Below, piece after piece: positions 11,501 through 20,737 of a stretch of DNA of 64,000 nt. How positions within the stretch are numbered: the stretch's first letter is position 1; each line of letters begins with the position of its first letter. Source of the stretch: Ostrinia nubilalis (taxonomy: Eukaryota; Arthropoda; Insecta; Lepidoptera; Crambidae); NCBI RefSeq assembly GCF_963855985.1, contig NC_087095.1, positions 8,194,001 through 8,258,000 on the forward strand, given 5' to 3'. A program made the position numbers and the translations under genes. A model generated the notes under the pieces. The model saw only the letters and a list, made by a program, of their open reading frames with translations. It did no database searches and was not told where the DNA came from.

Positions 11501-13357
11501 TTGGGTCTTGGGTCTATTTCACCACTCGCTGATAGTTTACTGATAGCCTATTTATTATCCGTTACCTAATAAGTGGTTAACCTGTTGCTTAGCTTGTGAT
11601 TATTAAAACCTTGGTTTTCCAAAACAAATAAATACAATAATAAAAATAAAATAGTTAAAATACAAGCACTTGGATGAGAACTATCTGAAGAAAAGGTGAA
11701 ACCGATTTTTAGTTGGCCGATAGTTGGGCCCGATTTTAATTTGTATGAAGAATCGGCCAAATAGAGTCGGCATAATGTGCGCACTTCCATACAACCAACT
11801 GCCACACTAAACTATCGGCCGACGAAAAGTCGATGGTCTGCGTCTAGGCTTAAGCTGCAGCCAAATCAACGCGTGCAGATCGCGTTGGCGATGGCTGAAG
11901 CTTTGGTCTATTGTTTATTTTTACTTAAAAACCAGTTGGCTAACAAGCGAGTAACCAGAAAATATAGTAACAAATATGACTAACTGAATGAGTTGCCTTC
12001 GACGAAATCGATTGTTTTAGTTAGCCTGTTTATAAAGGCCCAGGCTTTCGTTCTAGGAATATGATTTAAATATGTTTGTATACTGTTAACGCTACAACAA
12101 CAACAACAATAACAACATCAAGTAGTGGGCTGTTTTGTGAATCTAATCATAATAATTTTAGTAAAACAAAACTGAATTTGATGTGACTTGAAATAAGTAT
12201 TTTACATTTTAATTCGTCCAAAGATTATCAGGTCTGGAAACTTCTTAAACATGATGAAGGTCTAATTCTTAGTGAAATTTAAATTTTAATGTATTTTCTC
12301 TTGATTGCTTTGGTAGGTATATGAGACACAAAAATTAGTTGCCAAGTTAGAATTAGGATGTACTTAGTTTATTAGTATCAAAATCATTAGTTCTGCTGCT
12401 GAATATTGTTTACACATTTCAGGTTTTTCTCAGTGTTTCTTCGAAAAGGCTTCTTCAAAAAGCACTACCGCTGGCACGACGGCCTTGGCTTGCTCCTGCC
12501 TGTCTGTATGTGGATAGTCAGCGGTACTTCTGTTCCCCATGTCCTGTACACTTGGTCCTGGATAGTCTGCACTGGAAGCCTGATATTCTACAGCATCGGA
12601 GTCAATGCTGCTCATCACCACCCTGACGCTATTAAAGATGGGGACCAACCAAGGTAATGGAATTTATTATCTAGAACAAATGAAATGAAGAAATTGGACT
12701 TAAGATAAATTAATAATATTATCATACGAGTAACTCCCACTGCAGGACAAAAGCTGCAACTACATTGTATATGGTTCTGTAGAGCCAAATTAGGTTGTTA
12801 GAGAATTATTGAAGATGTTGAACTTATTCTGAGATAAAATGCTGCCCTTAAGTTTCTGTCATTTATTAATAACATATACATATTTTTCTAATCCTGTGTG
12901 TGTTTAATTTGAGGTGCTCACTTCCGTACTCTTGATATTTATAGACTCAACGCAGCCAGTCGTCATTGAGTTACAAACACCGCTAGTATGTCACACGTCA
13001 TTTACATTATAAAATTATGTATTCTTTGGAAATAAGATGTGACTGCACAGTGGACCTCTACATAATACTTTTTTTCACAGGAGTGAAACACCGGATTGGG
13101 GAGAACATCAAGTCGAAGCTCTCCTAGACAGAAAGGACGTAAACGGCAGTGTATTCGCTGTGGTCACTTTGTTCGGTGACCACGCACTCCACCACATGTT
13201 CCCTACACTCGACCACGCAATCCTGAGATACTTACACCCGGTCTTCGTGGAACTATGCGAGAAGTTCCAAGCCAACTACAGGGTGTCCACGCAGTTCCAA
13301 ATGGTTCTGGGACAAATTCAAGAGGTCATGCGCACGGATTTCAAAACTAGAAAATGA
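2590..13357 (+). CDS. Cyt-b5-r: Cytochrome b5-related protein / fatty acid desaturase-like (5 exons)
   Basis: Exons 2590-2844, 8224-8627, 11139-11327, 12423-12653 and 13081-13357 join in phase with GT-AG introns to give an inferred 451-residue protein, close to the Drosophila Cyt-b5-r length. The N-terminal cytochrome b5 domain (about residues 40-115) spans the exon 1/2 junction. Heme-ligand histidines are in HPGG (exon 1) and EAHH (exon 2). The rest is a membrane desaturase fold: hydrophobic segments around the histidine clusters HNYIH, HVISHH, NAAHHH and HALHH (exons 2-5). By family it should be an ER-membrane, front-end-desaturase-like di-iron enzyme fed by its fused b5. The substrate of the insect proteins is not firmly known to me. 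Intron 1 (5.4 kb) hosts a complete Harbinger and intron 2 a retroposon with a nested mariner; introns 3 and 4 are short. The ATG at 2590 is the first in frame and begins the b5 homology. Family identification is strong; substrate is unknown. Confidence 0.92.
3246..3340 (+). mobile_element. RTE-like retroposon 3' end in intron 1
   Basis: A decayed match to the C-terminal coding end of the RTE-like family seen elsewhere in the window (compare 26125-26431): GGATGCAGGCCGC at the start, then the GGGAGAGACATTCAGCAGTGG region and a short run of ATGATG. It is severely 5'-truncated, with no open frame left. Confidence 0.7.
3450..3512 (-). mobile_element. RTE-like retroposon 3' end, opposite strand
   Basis: On the minus strand this reads as the same RTE-like tail: a G-run (10-11 C on the plus strand near 3501-3511), then TGTTCAGCAGTGGACGTCC, a stop region and ATGATG-type repeats. 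It lies about 100 bases from, and head-on to, the fragment at 3246-3340, so the two are separate insertions or an inversion. Confidence 0.65.
3819..3896. repeat. AT-rich inverted repeat (hairpin) in intron 1
   Basis: The arm beginning TAAATAC, a T-run and GTAAATACATACATA is repeated inverted at 3866-3896, with one T/A of difference in the homopolymer. The spacer is about 17 bases. It may be a MITE remnant or a simple palindrome; no coding content. Confidence 0.6.
4490..5499 (+). CDS. Harbinger-associated Myb/SANT-like DNA-binding protein
   Basis: The second protein of Harbinger elements, thought to assist transposase nuclear import and end binding. Exon 1 is 4490-4558. Exon 2 starts at 4647 after TTTTCAG. 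The last exon starts at 4839 and ends at the stop at 5499. The Myb/SANT-like fold shows spaced tryptophans: ENWLEED, AAWADL and SQWSLIK. An acidic middle, a lysine-rich patch (KKKRK) and a C-terminal coiled-coil-like stretch follow. The exon 2/3 join is uncertain: the obvious donor GTACAT at 4761 leaves the wrong phase and a TAA. A weaker donor at 4757 (GTTGGT) keeps the frame and gives WADLQTT-FNSM, which fits the family. About 279 residues by that model. Confidence 0.72.
5699..5835 (-). mobile_element. Helitron-like 3' end inside Harbinger copy 2
   Basis: Read on the minus strand, the segment ends with GGCAACAGCTAG followed by T, after a GC-rich stem region. This is the usual 3' signature of lepidopteran Helitrons (CTRR before T). 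The part after 5792 is shared with base 1 onward in copy 1, so the insertion probably predates the duplication of the Harbinger. The 5' Helitron end is not recognisable. Confidence 0.5.
6354..7725 (-). CDS. HARBI1-like Harbinger transposase, copy 2 (4 exons)
   Basis: By eye, identical in protein to copy 1. Exons on the minus strand are 7725-7459, 7388-7107, 6952-6565 and 6484-6354. The likely D/D/E residues (GAIDCTHI, GDSGYP, ERCFGVW) are present and all splice sites are kept. It converges with the Myb-like gene, with about 850 bases between the two 3' ends; these are AT-rich and contain the Helitron remnant. Antisense to the host gene. Confidence 0.8.
7832..7863. repeat. AT-rich replacement patch in Harbinger copy 2
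   Basis: Copy 2 carries three short ATTAACATAT-type units here. At the equivalent point (2041-2073) copy 1 has an unrelated 33-base stretch including GAGCTC. The flanks on both sides match between copies. It looks like a local patch rather than point divergence. Confidence 0.7.
9683..10421 (+). mobile_element. mariner element, internally deleted, with exact TA duplication
   Basis: Perfect 28-bp inverted ends (starting CGAGGGTGGTCTGAAAAG) lie at 9683-9710 and 10394-10421, each flanked by TA (9681-9682 and 10422-10423). The element is 739 bp, against about 1.3 kb for full mariners. It sits inside the RT frame of the non-LTR element at 9077-11029. Confidence 0.93.
9833..10348 (+). pseudogene. 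mariner transposase N-terminal fragment
   Basis: The open stretch encodes the paired helix-turn-helix DNA-binding half typical of mariner transposases (KFWAAEFKRGR, DDERSGRPKT, LNQDLGMRKLSARWVP). It stops just after ITVDET, which holds the first catalytic aspartate. The other two catalytic residues and the rest of the catalytic domain are deleted. The usual start, ATGGAAAA at 9860, is out of frame with the body after a few codons, so there is also an early frameshift. Not catalytically competent; ends and DNA-binding half remain. Confidence 0.9.
11388..11465. mobile_element. MITE, GGCTG/GCACC family, shortened copy (intron 3)
   Basis: Starts TTAAGGCTGGGTTTCACCAT and ends ATCAGCCTAA. It is the shortest member of the family also found at 13504, 24613, 27025 and 53239, and its 3' half is mostly lost. 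Confidence 0.6.
11711..11823. repeat. Palindromic repeat in intron 3 (MITE-like)
   Basis: The 15-base ends AGTTGGCCGATAGTT and AACTATCGGCCGAC are inverted. The interior again contains GGGCCCGATTTT and CGGC motifs. No coding potential. Confidence 0.55.
12094..12119 (+). repeat. CAA microsatellite in intron 3
   Basis: A run of ACA/CAA triplets with one interruption (AATAACAACATCA). No function implied. Confidence 0.8.
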
Positions 13358-13910
13358 AGATTTGTCAGTGTTGTCACCTTTTAGTTAGAATTTGTATGTT
13401 GTTGTGTCTTTTTATTGGATGTTGAAAATCATTCAATCAAGTATGTAGTTATGCACGTACTAACATTTTTCATACTAGAACATGAGCTATAGCAAAATGA
13501 ATATTAAGGCTGGATTGCACCATCTTACTTTAACAGTAACTAGGTATAACAATAAACGGTGTATTTTTATGGGATTCGACAAACTCCATACAAAAATCAC
13601 CGGTCATCGTTATCCTTAGTTACGATCAAAGTTTGGTGGTGCAACTCAGCCTAAGAGGTAAACTTTAAGCCTTCTTCATGAATATACAAAGTTGTAGTAG
13701 ATAATGCATTACGTACTTATTTGTAGACATCATACAAAACTATTTTAGCGAAATGAAAGTTCTTTATTTACGAGTGTTGTATCTCCCGATGTAATTCAAT
13801 AGATAGAGTTAAGTTGTGACGTCATTTAGATAAATAATACACATGAAATAAGGTTTTGTTACGTAACTACATTTGGCAAAGCGCAATAAAGGAGGAGACT
13901 ATCATTTTTA
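13358..13910 (+). other. 3' untranslated region of the cytochrome-b5-related gene
   Basis: After the TGA at 13355-13357 there is about 530 bases of AT-rich sequence containing a MITE (13504-13654), then AATAAA at 13885-13890 followed by a T/GT-rich stretch (TTTTTATTGTCTCATTATTGTG). That is a plausible poly-A signal and downstream element, so the MITE would be transcribed in the 3' UTR. Confidence 0.5.
13504..13654. mobile_element. MITE, GGCTG/GCACC family, in the 3' UTR
   Basis: The 151-bp palindromic element starts TTAAGGCTGGATTGCACCAT and ends GGTGGTGCAACTCAGCCTAA. The interior contains ACCGG and the CAAACTCCATACAAAAAT motif shared by the family. Confidence 0.75.
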
Positions 13911-14302
13911 TTGTCTCATTATTGTGACCTCCAATGGGCCATCTTACTTTAAGTGAAGCGGCCTGCGGAAGCTATGGGAAAATTGGCAGTACCTACCAAA
14001 ATACTCTTGTTATAATATCGAGATGAGGTGAGTATCAAAACTTATCAATATGGTTACCTACTCATCATATTTTGGTGACTATAAGAATAATTATGAATAA
14101 GTAGCTTAGCTGGCTTAGCTGGAATTTTGTAGCTTTTTTGAAAGGCAATAATAAATTGTCATCATAAGTACCTAGTAAATTCTGTAAAAGACTGTCACCA
14201 TCGTTTGGCCAAATAACGCTACTTAATCATAAATTAAATTGTTCATGAAATTGTTAAAAATAAGTCGTTCAAAAGTCTTAAAGAGCCTACCTTCTACCTC
14301 GG

Positions 14303-14410
14303 TATAAAACTAGCGCACGCCCGTCTGAGTGTGCAGTGTCAAGTCAGTATCTTCGGATCGAGCCATTCATTCTCCACAAATTGGCCATTCGTTCCCATAT
14401 AAGTGTGAGT
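14303..14410 (+). promoter_or_regulatory. Candidate core promoter with a short non-coding first exon
   Basis: TATAAA at 14303-14308 is followed 27-32 bases later by GTGCAGTG (A at 14335), close to the arthropod initiator; a TCAGT also lies at 14344-14348. The following sequence is GC-richer than its surroundings, contains no ATG before 14404, and then gives GTGAGT at 14405-14410, a good donor. A 70-base 5' UTR exon read to the right would fit. The base before the donor is T rather than G. No downstream coding exon can be linked to it. Confidence 0.4.
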
Positions 14411-14732
14411 TATTGAGTCACCTTGGAATTTAGATAAACATCTCTAACAATATCGCGATATTAAACACGTAACCAAAATTAAATTTTCCTCCCCTCCTGG
14501 AATTTTAATAAAATTACTGACGTTATTATTACCTACTTTTTATCATCATTCTCAATTTTGAATGTCAAAAGATTTTCCGGAACGAGTGGTTTAATATTTT
14601 TTCATGTTTTTTAGATTTCCCATCTCAAAATATACTTTCCTTTAAATCAGTATAGCAATGAGTTGTTGGCCAAAATTATGATTTAAATGCTTATAAATAG
14701 AACTGTGAAGATATTCTAACAGTTTTTTTTAT

Positions 14733-14790
14733 GCAGAACAAGACAAGTATTTGTCTGCAATCGCACCTGATGTTGAGAGATACAGTTGCT
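14733..14790 (+). repeat. Interspersed repeat fragment (ATGCAGAACAAG family)
   Basis: TTTTTATGCAGAACAAG and the following GTATTTGTCTGCAATCGCAC recur with small changes at 34163-34215 and, inverted, at about 39085-39125. A dispersed repeat of unknown class. Confidence 0.55.
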
Positions 14791-14924
14791 CAGCAAGCGA
14801 CAGGTCGTGGATTCAATGATGTATAACTCAAGTCAGGGTTTTGTTAGATGAAAATTAATTTGTATTGCAATAGGTAGTCATTCCGTTAACCTCTTGTGAA
14901 ACCTATGCTAAATATATGCTGTTC

Positions 14925-15010
14925 ACCAGTTCACCACAATAGTCCAGCGGTGGCGGGGTTCGAACCCACGTTCCTCAGATTTCGATTGAGCAAGTGAGAC
15001 ACCAACCATA
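14925..15010 (-). mobile_element. tRNA-derived SINE fragment
   Basis: On the minus strand the segment contains GTGGGTTCGAACCCCGCC, a perfect Pol III B-box (GGTTCGAACCC). About 45 bases earlier is GGTTGGTGTCTC, a possible degraded A-box. There is no tRNA cloverleaf or anticodon stem I can fold, so a SINE head rather than a tRNA gene. Confidence 0.5.
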
Positions 15011-16930
15011 TCGTCATATTATTTTAATAAAGATCGTGCTTATAATTAGAACATTGTTATTTTGGGATTGTCTGTATAATAGTATGAAAGCTTAGAAAGA
15101 AGGATTACAGCGAGGTGTAATTTTAAAATGAAAATGATTCGCTATGGTCCGCCATTTATTTTTAAACGCAGGCTGTTTGACATGAAAAGCGGCATTATAT
15201 TGTGAGCGGTAAACAACAAAGAGCTCCTTTGTTCCCTTTATAACCACCGGCACTTCACTTGCACTTTGTTCATGGCTTTTTGAGGGCTAAGCAAATAGAC
15301 TTTGCTAAATTAACAAATCAGCCGAGAAAACTATTTGGAGAGAATGCTCATGAAGTAGTTATGGATTCTTATTACAGCTTTTGTGAAGTTATTTACTCGT
15401 AGAACATTCTGGAATGAAATTCATAGAACAAATTCTGGTGCTTTAGCGAGATAAAATTATGATCAGGATTCATAATAATTCCGTTGCATTTAAATTAATA
15501 AGATAATGCTTAGAGCCTCTGTACAATTAACTGAAATTATACATGTCTATAGTATAACTCATACAAAACCACAGTGGTGAATGGTTAACGAAGTTACCTG
15601 TATGCGCAGGCAACGAATATTGGTTTCGTTCAACTGATGGATTTTACTAATGGAATGCAGTATTGAGCACTCGACGTCAGTAAAGATCAAAGGCCGGACC
15701 AGGAATGTATCTTTACAAACGAACGAGGGTCTTTTGAAAAGGTACTGGACGGTGACAGGGAAGGAAACTCCAATGTTACTGACATTTTTTAATCGTCAAT
15801 GATATAAAAAATAAAGCTTTATTTTAAAAATAAAACTACATGTTGGATTCTACATAGCACCATTGAATCCTAAACCAAGAAAATCTCTGCGTAGATTCAG
15901 ACAACGAATACGAGTAGGTAAATGAAAGTATACATCTTTATATCTAGAAAATATCTAGACCCATGCAAATAGATATTACTTATGTTTATATTATTTGTAT
16001 TATGCAGAGAAAGTCATGATCTCCGGCTTAGAAGAGTCAGGTATGGGCCTGGCATTTGACAAATAGCCTGTCAATCAGAAACATGCCCTTTAATCCTTAG
16101 AGACTAGGGATCTTGTTTTTAGTCCCAGAAAAACGTTATGTACTCCACATAAAAACCGATAATCATAAGAACGTAGGAAATAATACGTGGACATCTTTAG
16201 TTTACAAAATAAGGTGATTTATAATTATGACACAATGAAAAGAAAAGACTGACGAGATCCATCATCAAATAGAAAATATTAAGGTACTCGTATTATAAGG
16301 AAAAATATATATTATACTTATTCAGAGTGGTCTTCTCAATACCGACTCCAGAAGTGAGATTCTGTTTAAGGAAAATATTGGAAATAACGTTTGTAGAAGT
16401 TGTTTTTTGAAGTCTTCATTTCCGCACTTAGCCAAGTGCTTTTTATAATTCTCCCCTTTATGATAGGATCGTTTTGAACGAAGCCACTTTTTTGTGATTG
16501 TGCTGAATATTTTTTTATCATTTTACTGGAAAAATCCATTTAAAAATCGTTCATTCTAATCTAACCGGGTACAATTTAATCAAACGGTGAATGTTTTTTT
16601 TTTAAAGGGAAAATAATGAATGTTTGATTGAAATGTAATTAATTTGAAATTGGTAATGACGTAACGAGTGAACAACAAGGTAATTGGAAAATAAATGTTT
16701 ATTCAAAAACAAAATCAACAGAAGTATACATTTATAAACGTACCAATGATTATATATTAATGAGTTCCTGTAAATACAATATATCTAGACACGCGGTAGC
16801 GTGTTAAACCAAGTTCAAGTAACAGAACTGGCGACTTGACCGTACCTTACACGAACCATTTGGAATTTTGGAGCCACTTTTGACCTCCTCATAATTATTT
16901 ATATTTATGCCAACTTTTGTAACAACCATT
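15011..16930. other. Non-coding stretch
   Basis: AT-rich sequence with no convincing frame. A GTGGTGAATGGTTAACG motif near 15573 resembles another worn SINE head. Nothing else recognised. Confidence 0.5.
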
Positions 16931-16934
16931 TGTT

Positions 16935-17245
16935 TGTTCGTTCGTTCGTTTCAGCCGAAAGACGTCCACTGCTGGGCAAAGGCCTCCCCCAAAGATTTCC
17001 ACAAAGACTGGTCCTGCGCCGCTCGCATCCAGGCGCCTCCCGTGACCTTCACCAGATCGTCGGTCCACCTAGTGGGAGGCCTGCCCACGCTACGTCTTCC
17101 GGCTCGCGGCCACTCAAGAACTTTCCTGCCCCAGCGGCCATCAGCCCTCCGAGCTATGTGCCCCGCCCACTGCCACTTGATTTTAGCGATTCTGCGGGCT
17201 ATGTCAGTCACTCTGGTTCTCCTACGGATCTGAACAACCATTAAA
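16935..17245 (-). mobile_element. RTE-like retroposon 3' end with CGAAC tail
   Basis: On the minus strand the C-terminal polymerase tail is readable: RIAKIKWQWAGHIARR, then GRPPTRWTDDLVKV, ending QQWTSFG. It is followed by a CGAAC tetramer/pentamer tail (CGTTCGTTCG on the plus strand at 16938-16949). 5'-truncated; the frame is open for about 100 codons, so it is less decayed than most copies here. Confidence 0.82.
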
Positions 17246-18977
17246 AATCCAATAACCAGTCCTCTATTAGGCATCTTTAATTTATTTTATTCTTCAGATG
17301 AGAAACCAAAAATAATGATTCTGTCAATAGCCTATAGATGAGGCAGTCGTAATAAGATTTATTAAAATAATCCGTAAATTCACTGAATAGGTAGGTACTG
17401 TAACATAATATCCACTAGGAGTCTGGTTTGAATTAATTACCACTAATATCATTTAATAGGTCGGGTGAAATGATATCATCGGGGCTGATAAATTAATTGC
17501 TGTGATTGTCAATATGTCACACCCGGTCCGCAATTTCAGCACGCTTATCAGCTATGTAAAAATCCACGGAGCATAAATTTTAGCGGTGGCAACACATGCG
17601 TGCTAGTGTTGCCAGTCGGCAAATTCGCCAATAAGCGTATTGCATCGTTTTGTTTCAGCTAATTTAAATAGTCGTATTTTGCTGACCCTTCGTGTTCAAA
17701 TGGAACGGAATTAGTGTATTGGAAATGTTTGTCGTTAACAGTACAATTTATGTTGTGCAAAATAATACTAAGCATTTCGAATTCATGTGAAAAAAGACAT
17801 TCAACATTATAATTTTCAGTGTAAAATATGAATAAATGCAATAAAAGCAGCTTACGTGAATTAATTGGTGAAAAAATAGCTCAGCAAAAATATCTCGGGG
17901 TCCACGCGATTCACCAAAGTGTAACACCGTTTATTCGCAGATCAAAGAAAAACTTTGCCCGGTAAATATTTTAAATCTGCAGACTTGTTAGCATTTTAAT
18001 TAAAATTACAAAATGGAAATCATTTACAATTAATGAGGCTTAACACAATGTAAGCGGCGATTACGATAAATCTGCAGGCGGCTTAATTACGTTTATCTCC
18101 GTTATTCCTAAACTCCGCTTGGTGTTATAATTCTAAACAATTTGCCAACGTTGCGGGGTTCGCAGATTGCCCGACGGTAAGTGCCCAAAGGAGCTATTAC
18201 GTGACTAACATCGCGAACAGCCAAGCGATAATCGTCGTCAAGTTTGCCAGTTTCTTCGCAATACGGACGAACTTGGTCAAACATGGCCGAGATTCGGAAA
18301 CGTTCGCGTCACGTAATACAGGTGCGGACTTATCTCAACATCGCAGGGAATCGGCTCTCACGAAAATTGTCTATTCCCTTCACACGAGCTGAGTGGCTTA
18401 TATCCGATTCGAATTTCCCGAAAACAATCTAATTACTTGTAAAACAACGACATCTCCTCTCTATATTTCTTGTTAATGTGCAACCTTTGCAATTTCGTTA
18501 AGCGTGCTCGCACCTCGAGAGAGTATTACGTCCTCATCATGAGAATTCATGAACGACTTAGGATCTTTTCTTTTTAATTAGAAGAGAGGAACTTTGTATG
18601 TATGTGTATTGGATTAAGAAGGATTGTGAACAGGTGAAGTATTTGCTTTCTGAGTAGATTTTTTTACTGATTTTGTCGCGAAAAATAAACTTCGGTGCTT
18701 TGCTGTGATTTTGCTATAGCAGATGTTGCTAGCCAATAGTTAACAGACCATAAATGTCAGGTCTTCTTCAAAACTAAACTAAAACTTAGAATTCTATTAT
18801 TTTTATGAGATTTCTTATATAAATCAAGACAACTACGAGTAGTTATCCCACGAGACTATTCAAACTTCACTGGTTGGGTTTCATTGATGGCGAAGCTTAG
18901 GATCAAAGCCTATACGTAGCAGAAAGGTTTACATAATTTACTTACTTAGGTAATTAACACATTGCTGTTTTGTAAAC
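17246..18977. other. Non-coding stretch with CpG-containing, possibly conserved blocks
   Basis: Most is AT-rich, but 17500-17640, 17850-18120 and 18120-18540 are richer in GC and CpG than the surroundings, carry no recognisable repeat ends and no real frame. They have the look of single-copy regulatory DNA. No function can be assigned. Confidence 0.35.
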
Positions 18978-19378
18978 ATAATACATGATCAAACGAACTT
19001 CCAAGTGAAGTTCGATCAGTATTATATGAGTCACTTTATTCGAAGATATAGTTCTAAATATTATATGTATTTTAGAATACATATGTCAGTATAACACGTA
19101 GAAGTCCTTTTATTGCTTGAGCAACCATTCGCACACTTTTCAGATTTAACGGTATTCGATATATCGATTAGAAAATAAAATCAATTTCTACACTGGTATC
19201 CCTAGCGCCCCGCTCCCTGCATCGCGCCATCTTTACTTCATTCTTCAGAGTTTCTCCGGATTCGGCAAAACTTAGATGGGCAGGGAATCGGGTGGGACCC
19301 TTTTCTATATCTTCGAATAAAGTGACTCATATAATACTGATCGAACTTCACTTGGAAGTTCGTTTGATCATGTATTAT
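18978..19378. repeat. Snap-back inverted duplication at the DIRS left end
   Basis: Two 73-base arms (18978-19050 and 19306-19378) are perfect reverse complements. Each contains about 50 bases of flank (with GAACTTCCAAGTGAAGTTC) and the first about 20 bases of a DIRS terminus. Between them, 19030-19247 matches the reverse complement of the far DIRS end (about 23962-24179), followed by about 55 bases not found there. The second arm runs directly into the DIRS left end at 19373. Confidence 0.85.
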
Positions 19379-19457
19379 TATTTCGTCACTTTATTCGAAG
19401 ATATAGTTCTAAATATTATATGTATTTTAGAATACATATGTCAGTATAACACGTAGA
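19373..19457 (+). repeat. DIRS left inverted terminal repeat
   Basis: The 85 bases start TATTATTATTTCGTCAC and end AACACGTAGA. They match the reverse complement of 24107-24191 and then diverge. The core GTCACTTTATTCGAAG also heads the fragment at 19030. Confidence 0.85.
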
Positions 19458-19717
19458 TGTTTAGAGATAAGTTTTGCCGAGTAGCAAAATATTATTAAAG
19501 ATAATAATTTTGTGTATACCTTATACCGAACCCCAAAGAGTTTAAATAAAATAATGTAATATGACAATAATAATTTTATTATGATTATTGTAAATAATTT
19601 TATATGTATTAACAATTCATATTAATGCTAAATTAATATTCGTATCTTGACTAATTCGAAACAACCAAAAAGGCAATAGTACACACCTAGTTCATTTTTA
19701 GTATGAGAACGGAACAA

Positions 19718-20737
19718 CTAAGGGGACTGATCTTGTAAACAAACCGATCTAGCAAAAATTTCATTGTTTACTAGTGGTCTATCATAGAACCTAGCAAATG
19801 TCTCCGATGTTGATGTCCAACCCGCCGTTTTCCGTATCACGTCGAGTGAGACGCCCGCGCTTTTGGCCGCAGATGTGGCGGCATGCCGCGTGCTATGCGC
19901 GTTAAATATCGCCACATCTACTCCACTCGCCGCTAGGACTTGTTTCACCCATCGCGCGATCGTCTGACTCGTCGCTGGTCGGTACGGTGGTTTGAATGTC
20001 AGCAACAAATTATCGTTAGCGTTAGTTCTTACTTGTTCCGTTCTAGATAAATAATCTTTGATAGCAGTTGCTGGACATATATCCTCGTTTTCACGAAAAA
20101 AAGGAAGAATCAACAATGGCTGTGCTCGTCCTGCGCGAGAAGTTTTAATTATGTCAGAAATAAATATTTTAATATCATTGTTACCGATTTTTATATTTTT
20201 TATTTTGATCAAAGAAAATGTTTGTGCTCTATGCGCTGTACACAGTGCTAAAAGAATAGTGACTTTTTTTGTCAATTTTTCAATGGAAATCTCACTATGG
20301 GGCTTCCAATGCGCTATATGACTAAGCACAATTTGGGGGTCCCATGTGCCTACATATTTGGGATGAGTTGGCCGAAGCTTGTAAACTCCTTTAAAAAATC
20401 TCGTAATTAATTTATAATTTCCAATATCACAATTTAGTAATAAACCTAATGCAGCTCTGTGGCTGTTAAGGGAACCGTATGCCGCACCCTGATTATAAAG
20501 GTTTGTAAGGAATGACAAAATCACTGATTCGGAACAAGTGTTGTATGGATCTAAATCTAAACCTATGCAAAATGGCCACCATAATTTATATGTGCAGCTA
20601 TACTGTACAACAGTATTTTGAGCTAGCGAAGATAACATTATTTCTAATGCTTCCTCCGGGGTTCCTTTTCTTAGAAAAGACTCCCGGAGAGCCTCGCGAC
20701 ACCCAGGGTAAGTTTGAGCTGTTGCCTTCTCCTGCAA
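19718..20737 (-). CDS. DIRS tyrosine recombinase
   Basis: A 339-residue phage-integrase-type (lambda/Cre family) recombinase that would integrate the circular DIRS cDNA in place of a DDE integrase. An N-terminal SAM-like core-binding region (NTVVQYSCTYKLWW) is followed by the catalytic domain: R of CTAHRAQTF, H and R of HSTRHAATS, W of AGWTS and the nucleophile Y of ARFYDRP, all present. It overlaps the end of the polymerase frame by 67 bases in another frame, so it may be reached by re-initiation or frameshift. No disabling change is visible. Confidence 0.9.
   Translation of the reverse strand: MQEKATAQTYPGCREALRESFLRKGTPEEALEIMLSSLAQNTVVQYSCTYKLWWPFCIGLDLDPYNTCSESVILSFLTNLYNQGAAYGSLNSHRAALGLLLNCDIGNYKLITRFFKGVYKLRPTHPKYVGTWDPQIVLSHIAHWKPHSEISIEKLTKKVTILLALCTAHRAQTFSLIKIKNIKIGNNDIKIFISDIIKTSRAGRAQPLLILPFFRENEDICPATAIKDYLSRTEQVRTNANDNLLLTFKPPYRPATSQTIARWVKQVLAASGVDVAIFNAHSTRHAATSAAKSAGVSLDVIRKTAGWTSTSETFARFYDRPLVNNEIFARSVCLQDQSP

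Noticed and set aside
14925..15010. tRNA gene on the minus strand
   Set aside because: A perfect B-box is present but no acceptor stem, anticodon arm or clean A-box could be folded. Called a SINE fragment instead.
16907..17233. Two overlapping plus-strand frames over 100 codons
   Set aside because: Antisense shadows of the RTE-like C-terminus, which reads correctly on the minus strand.
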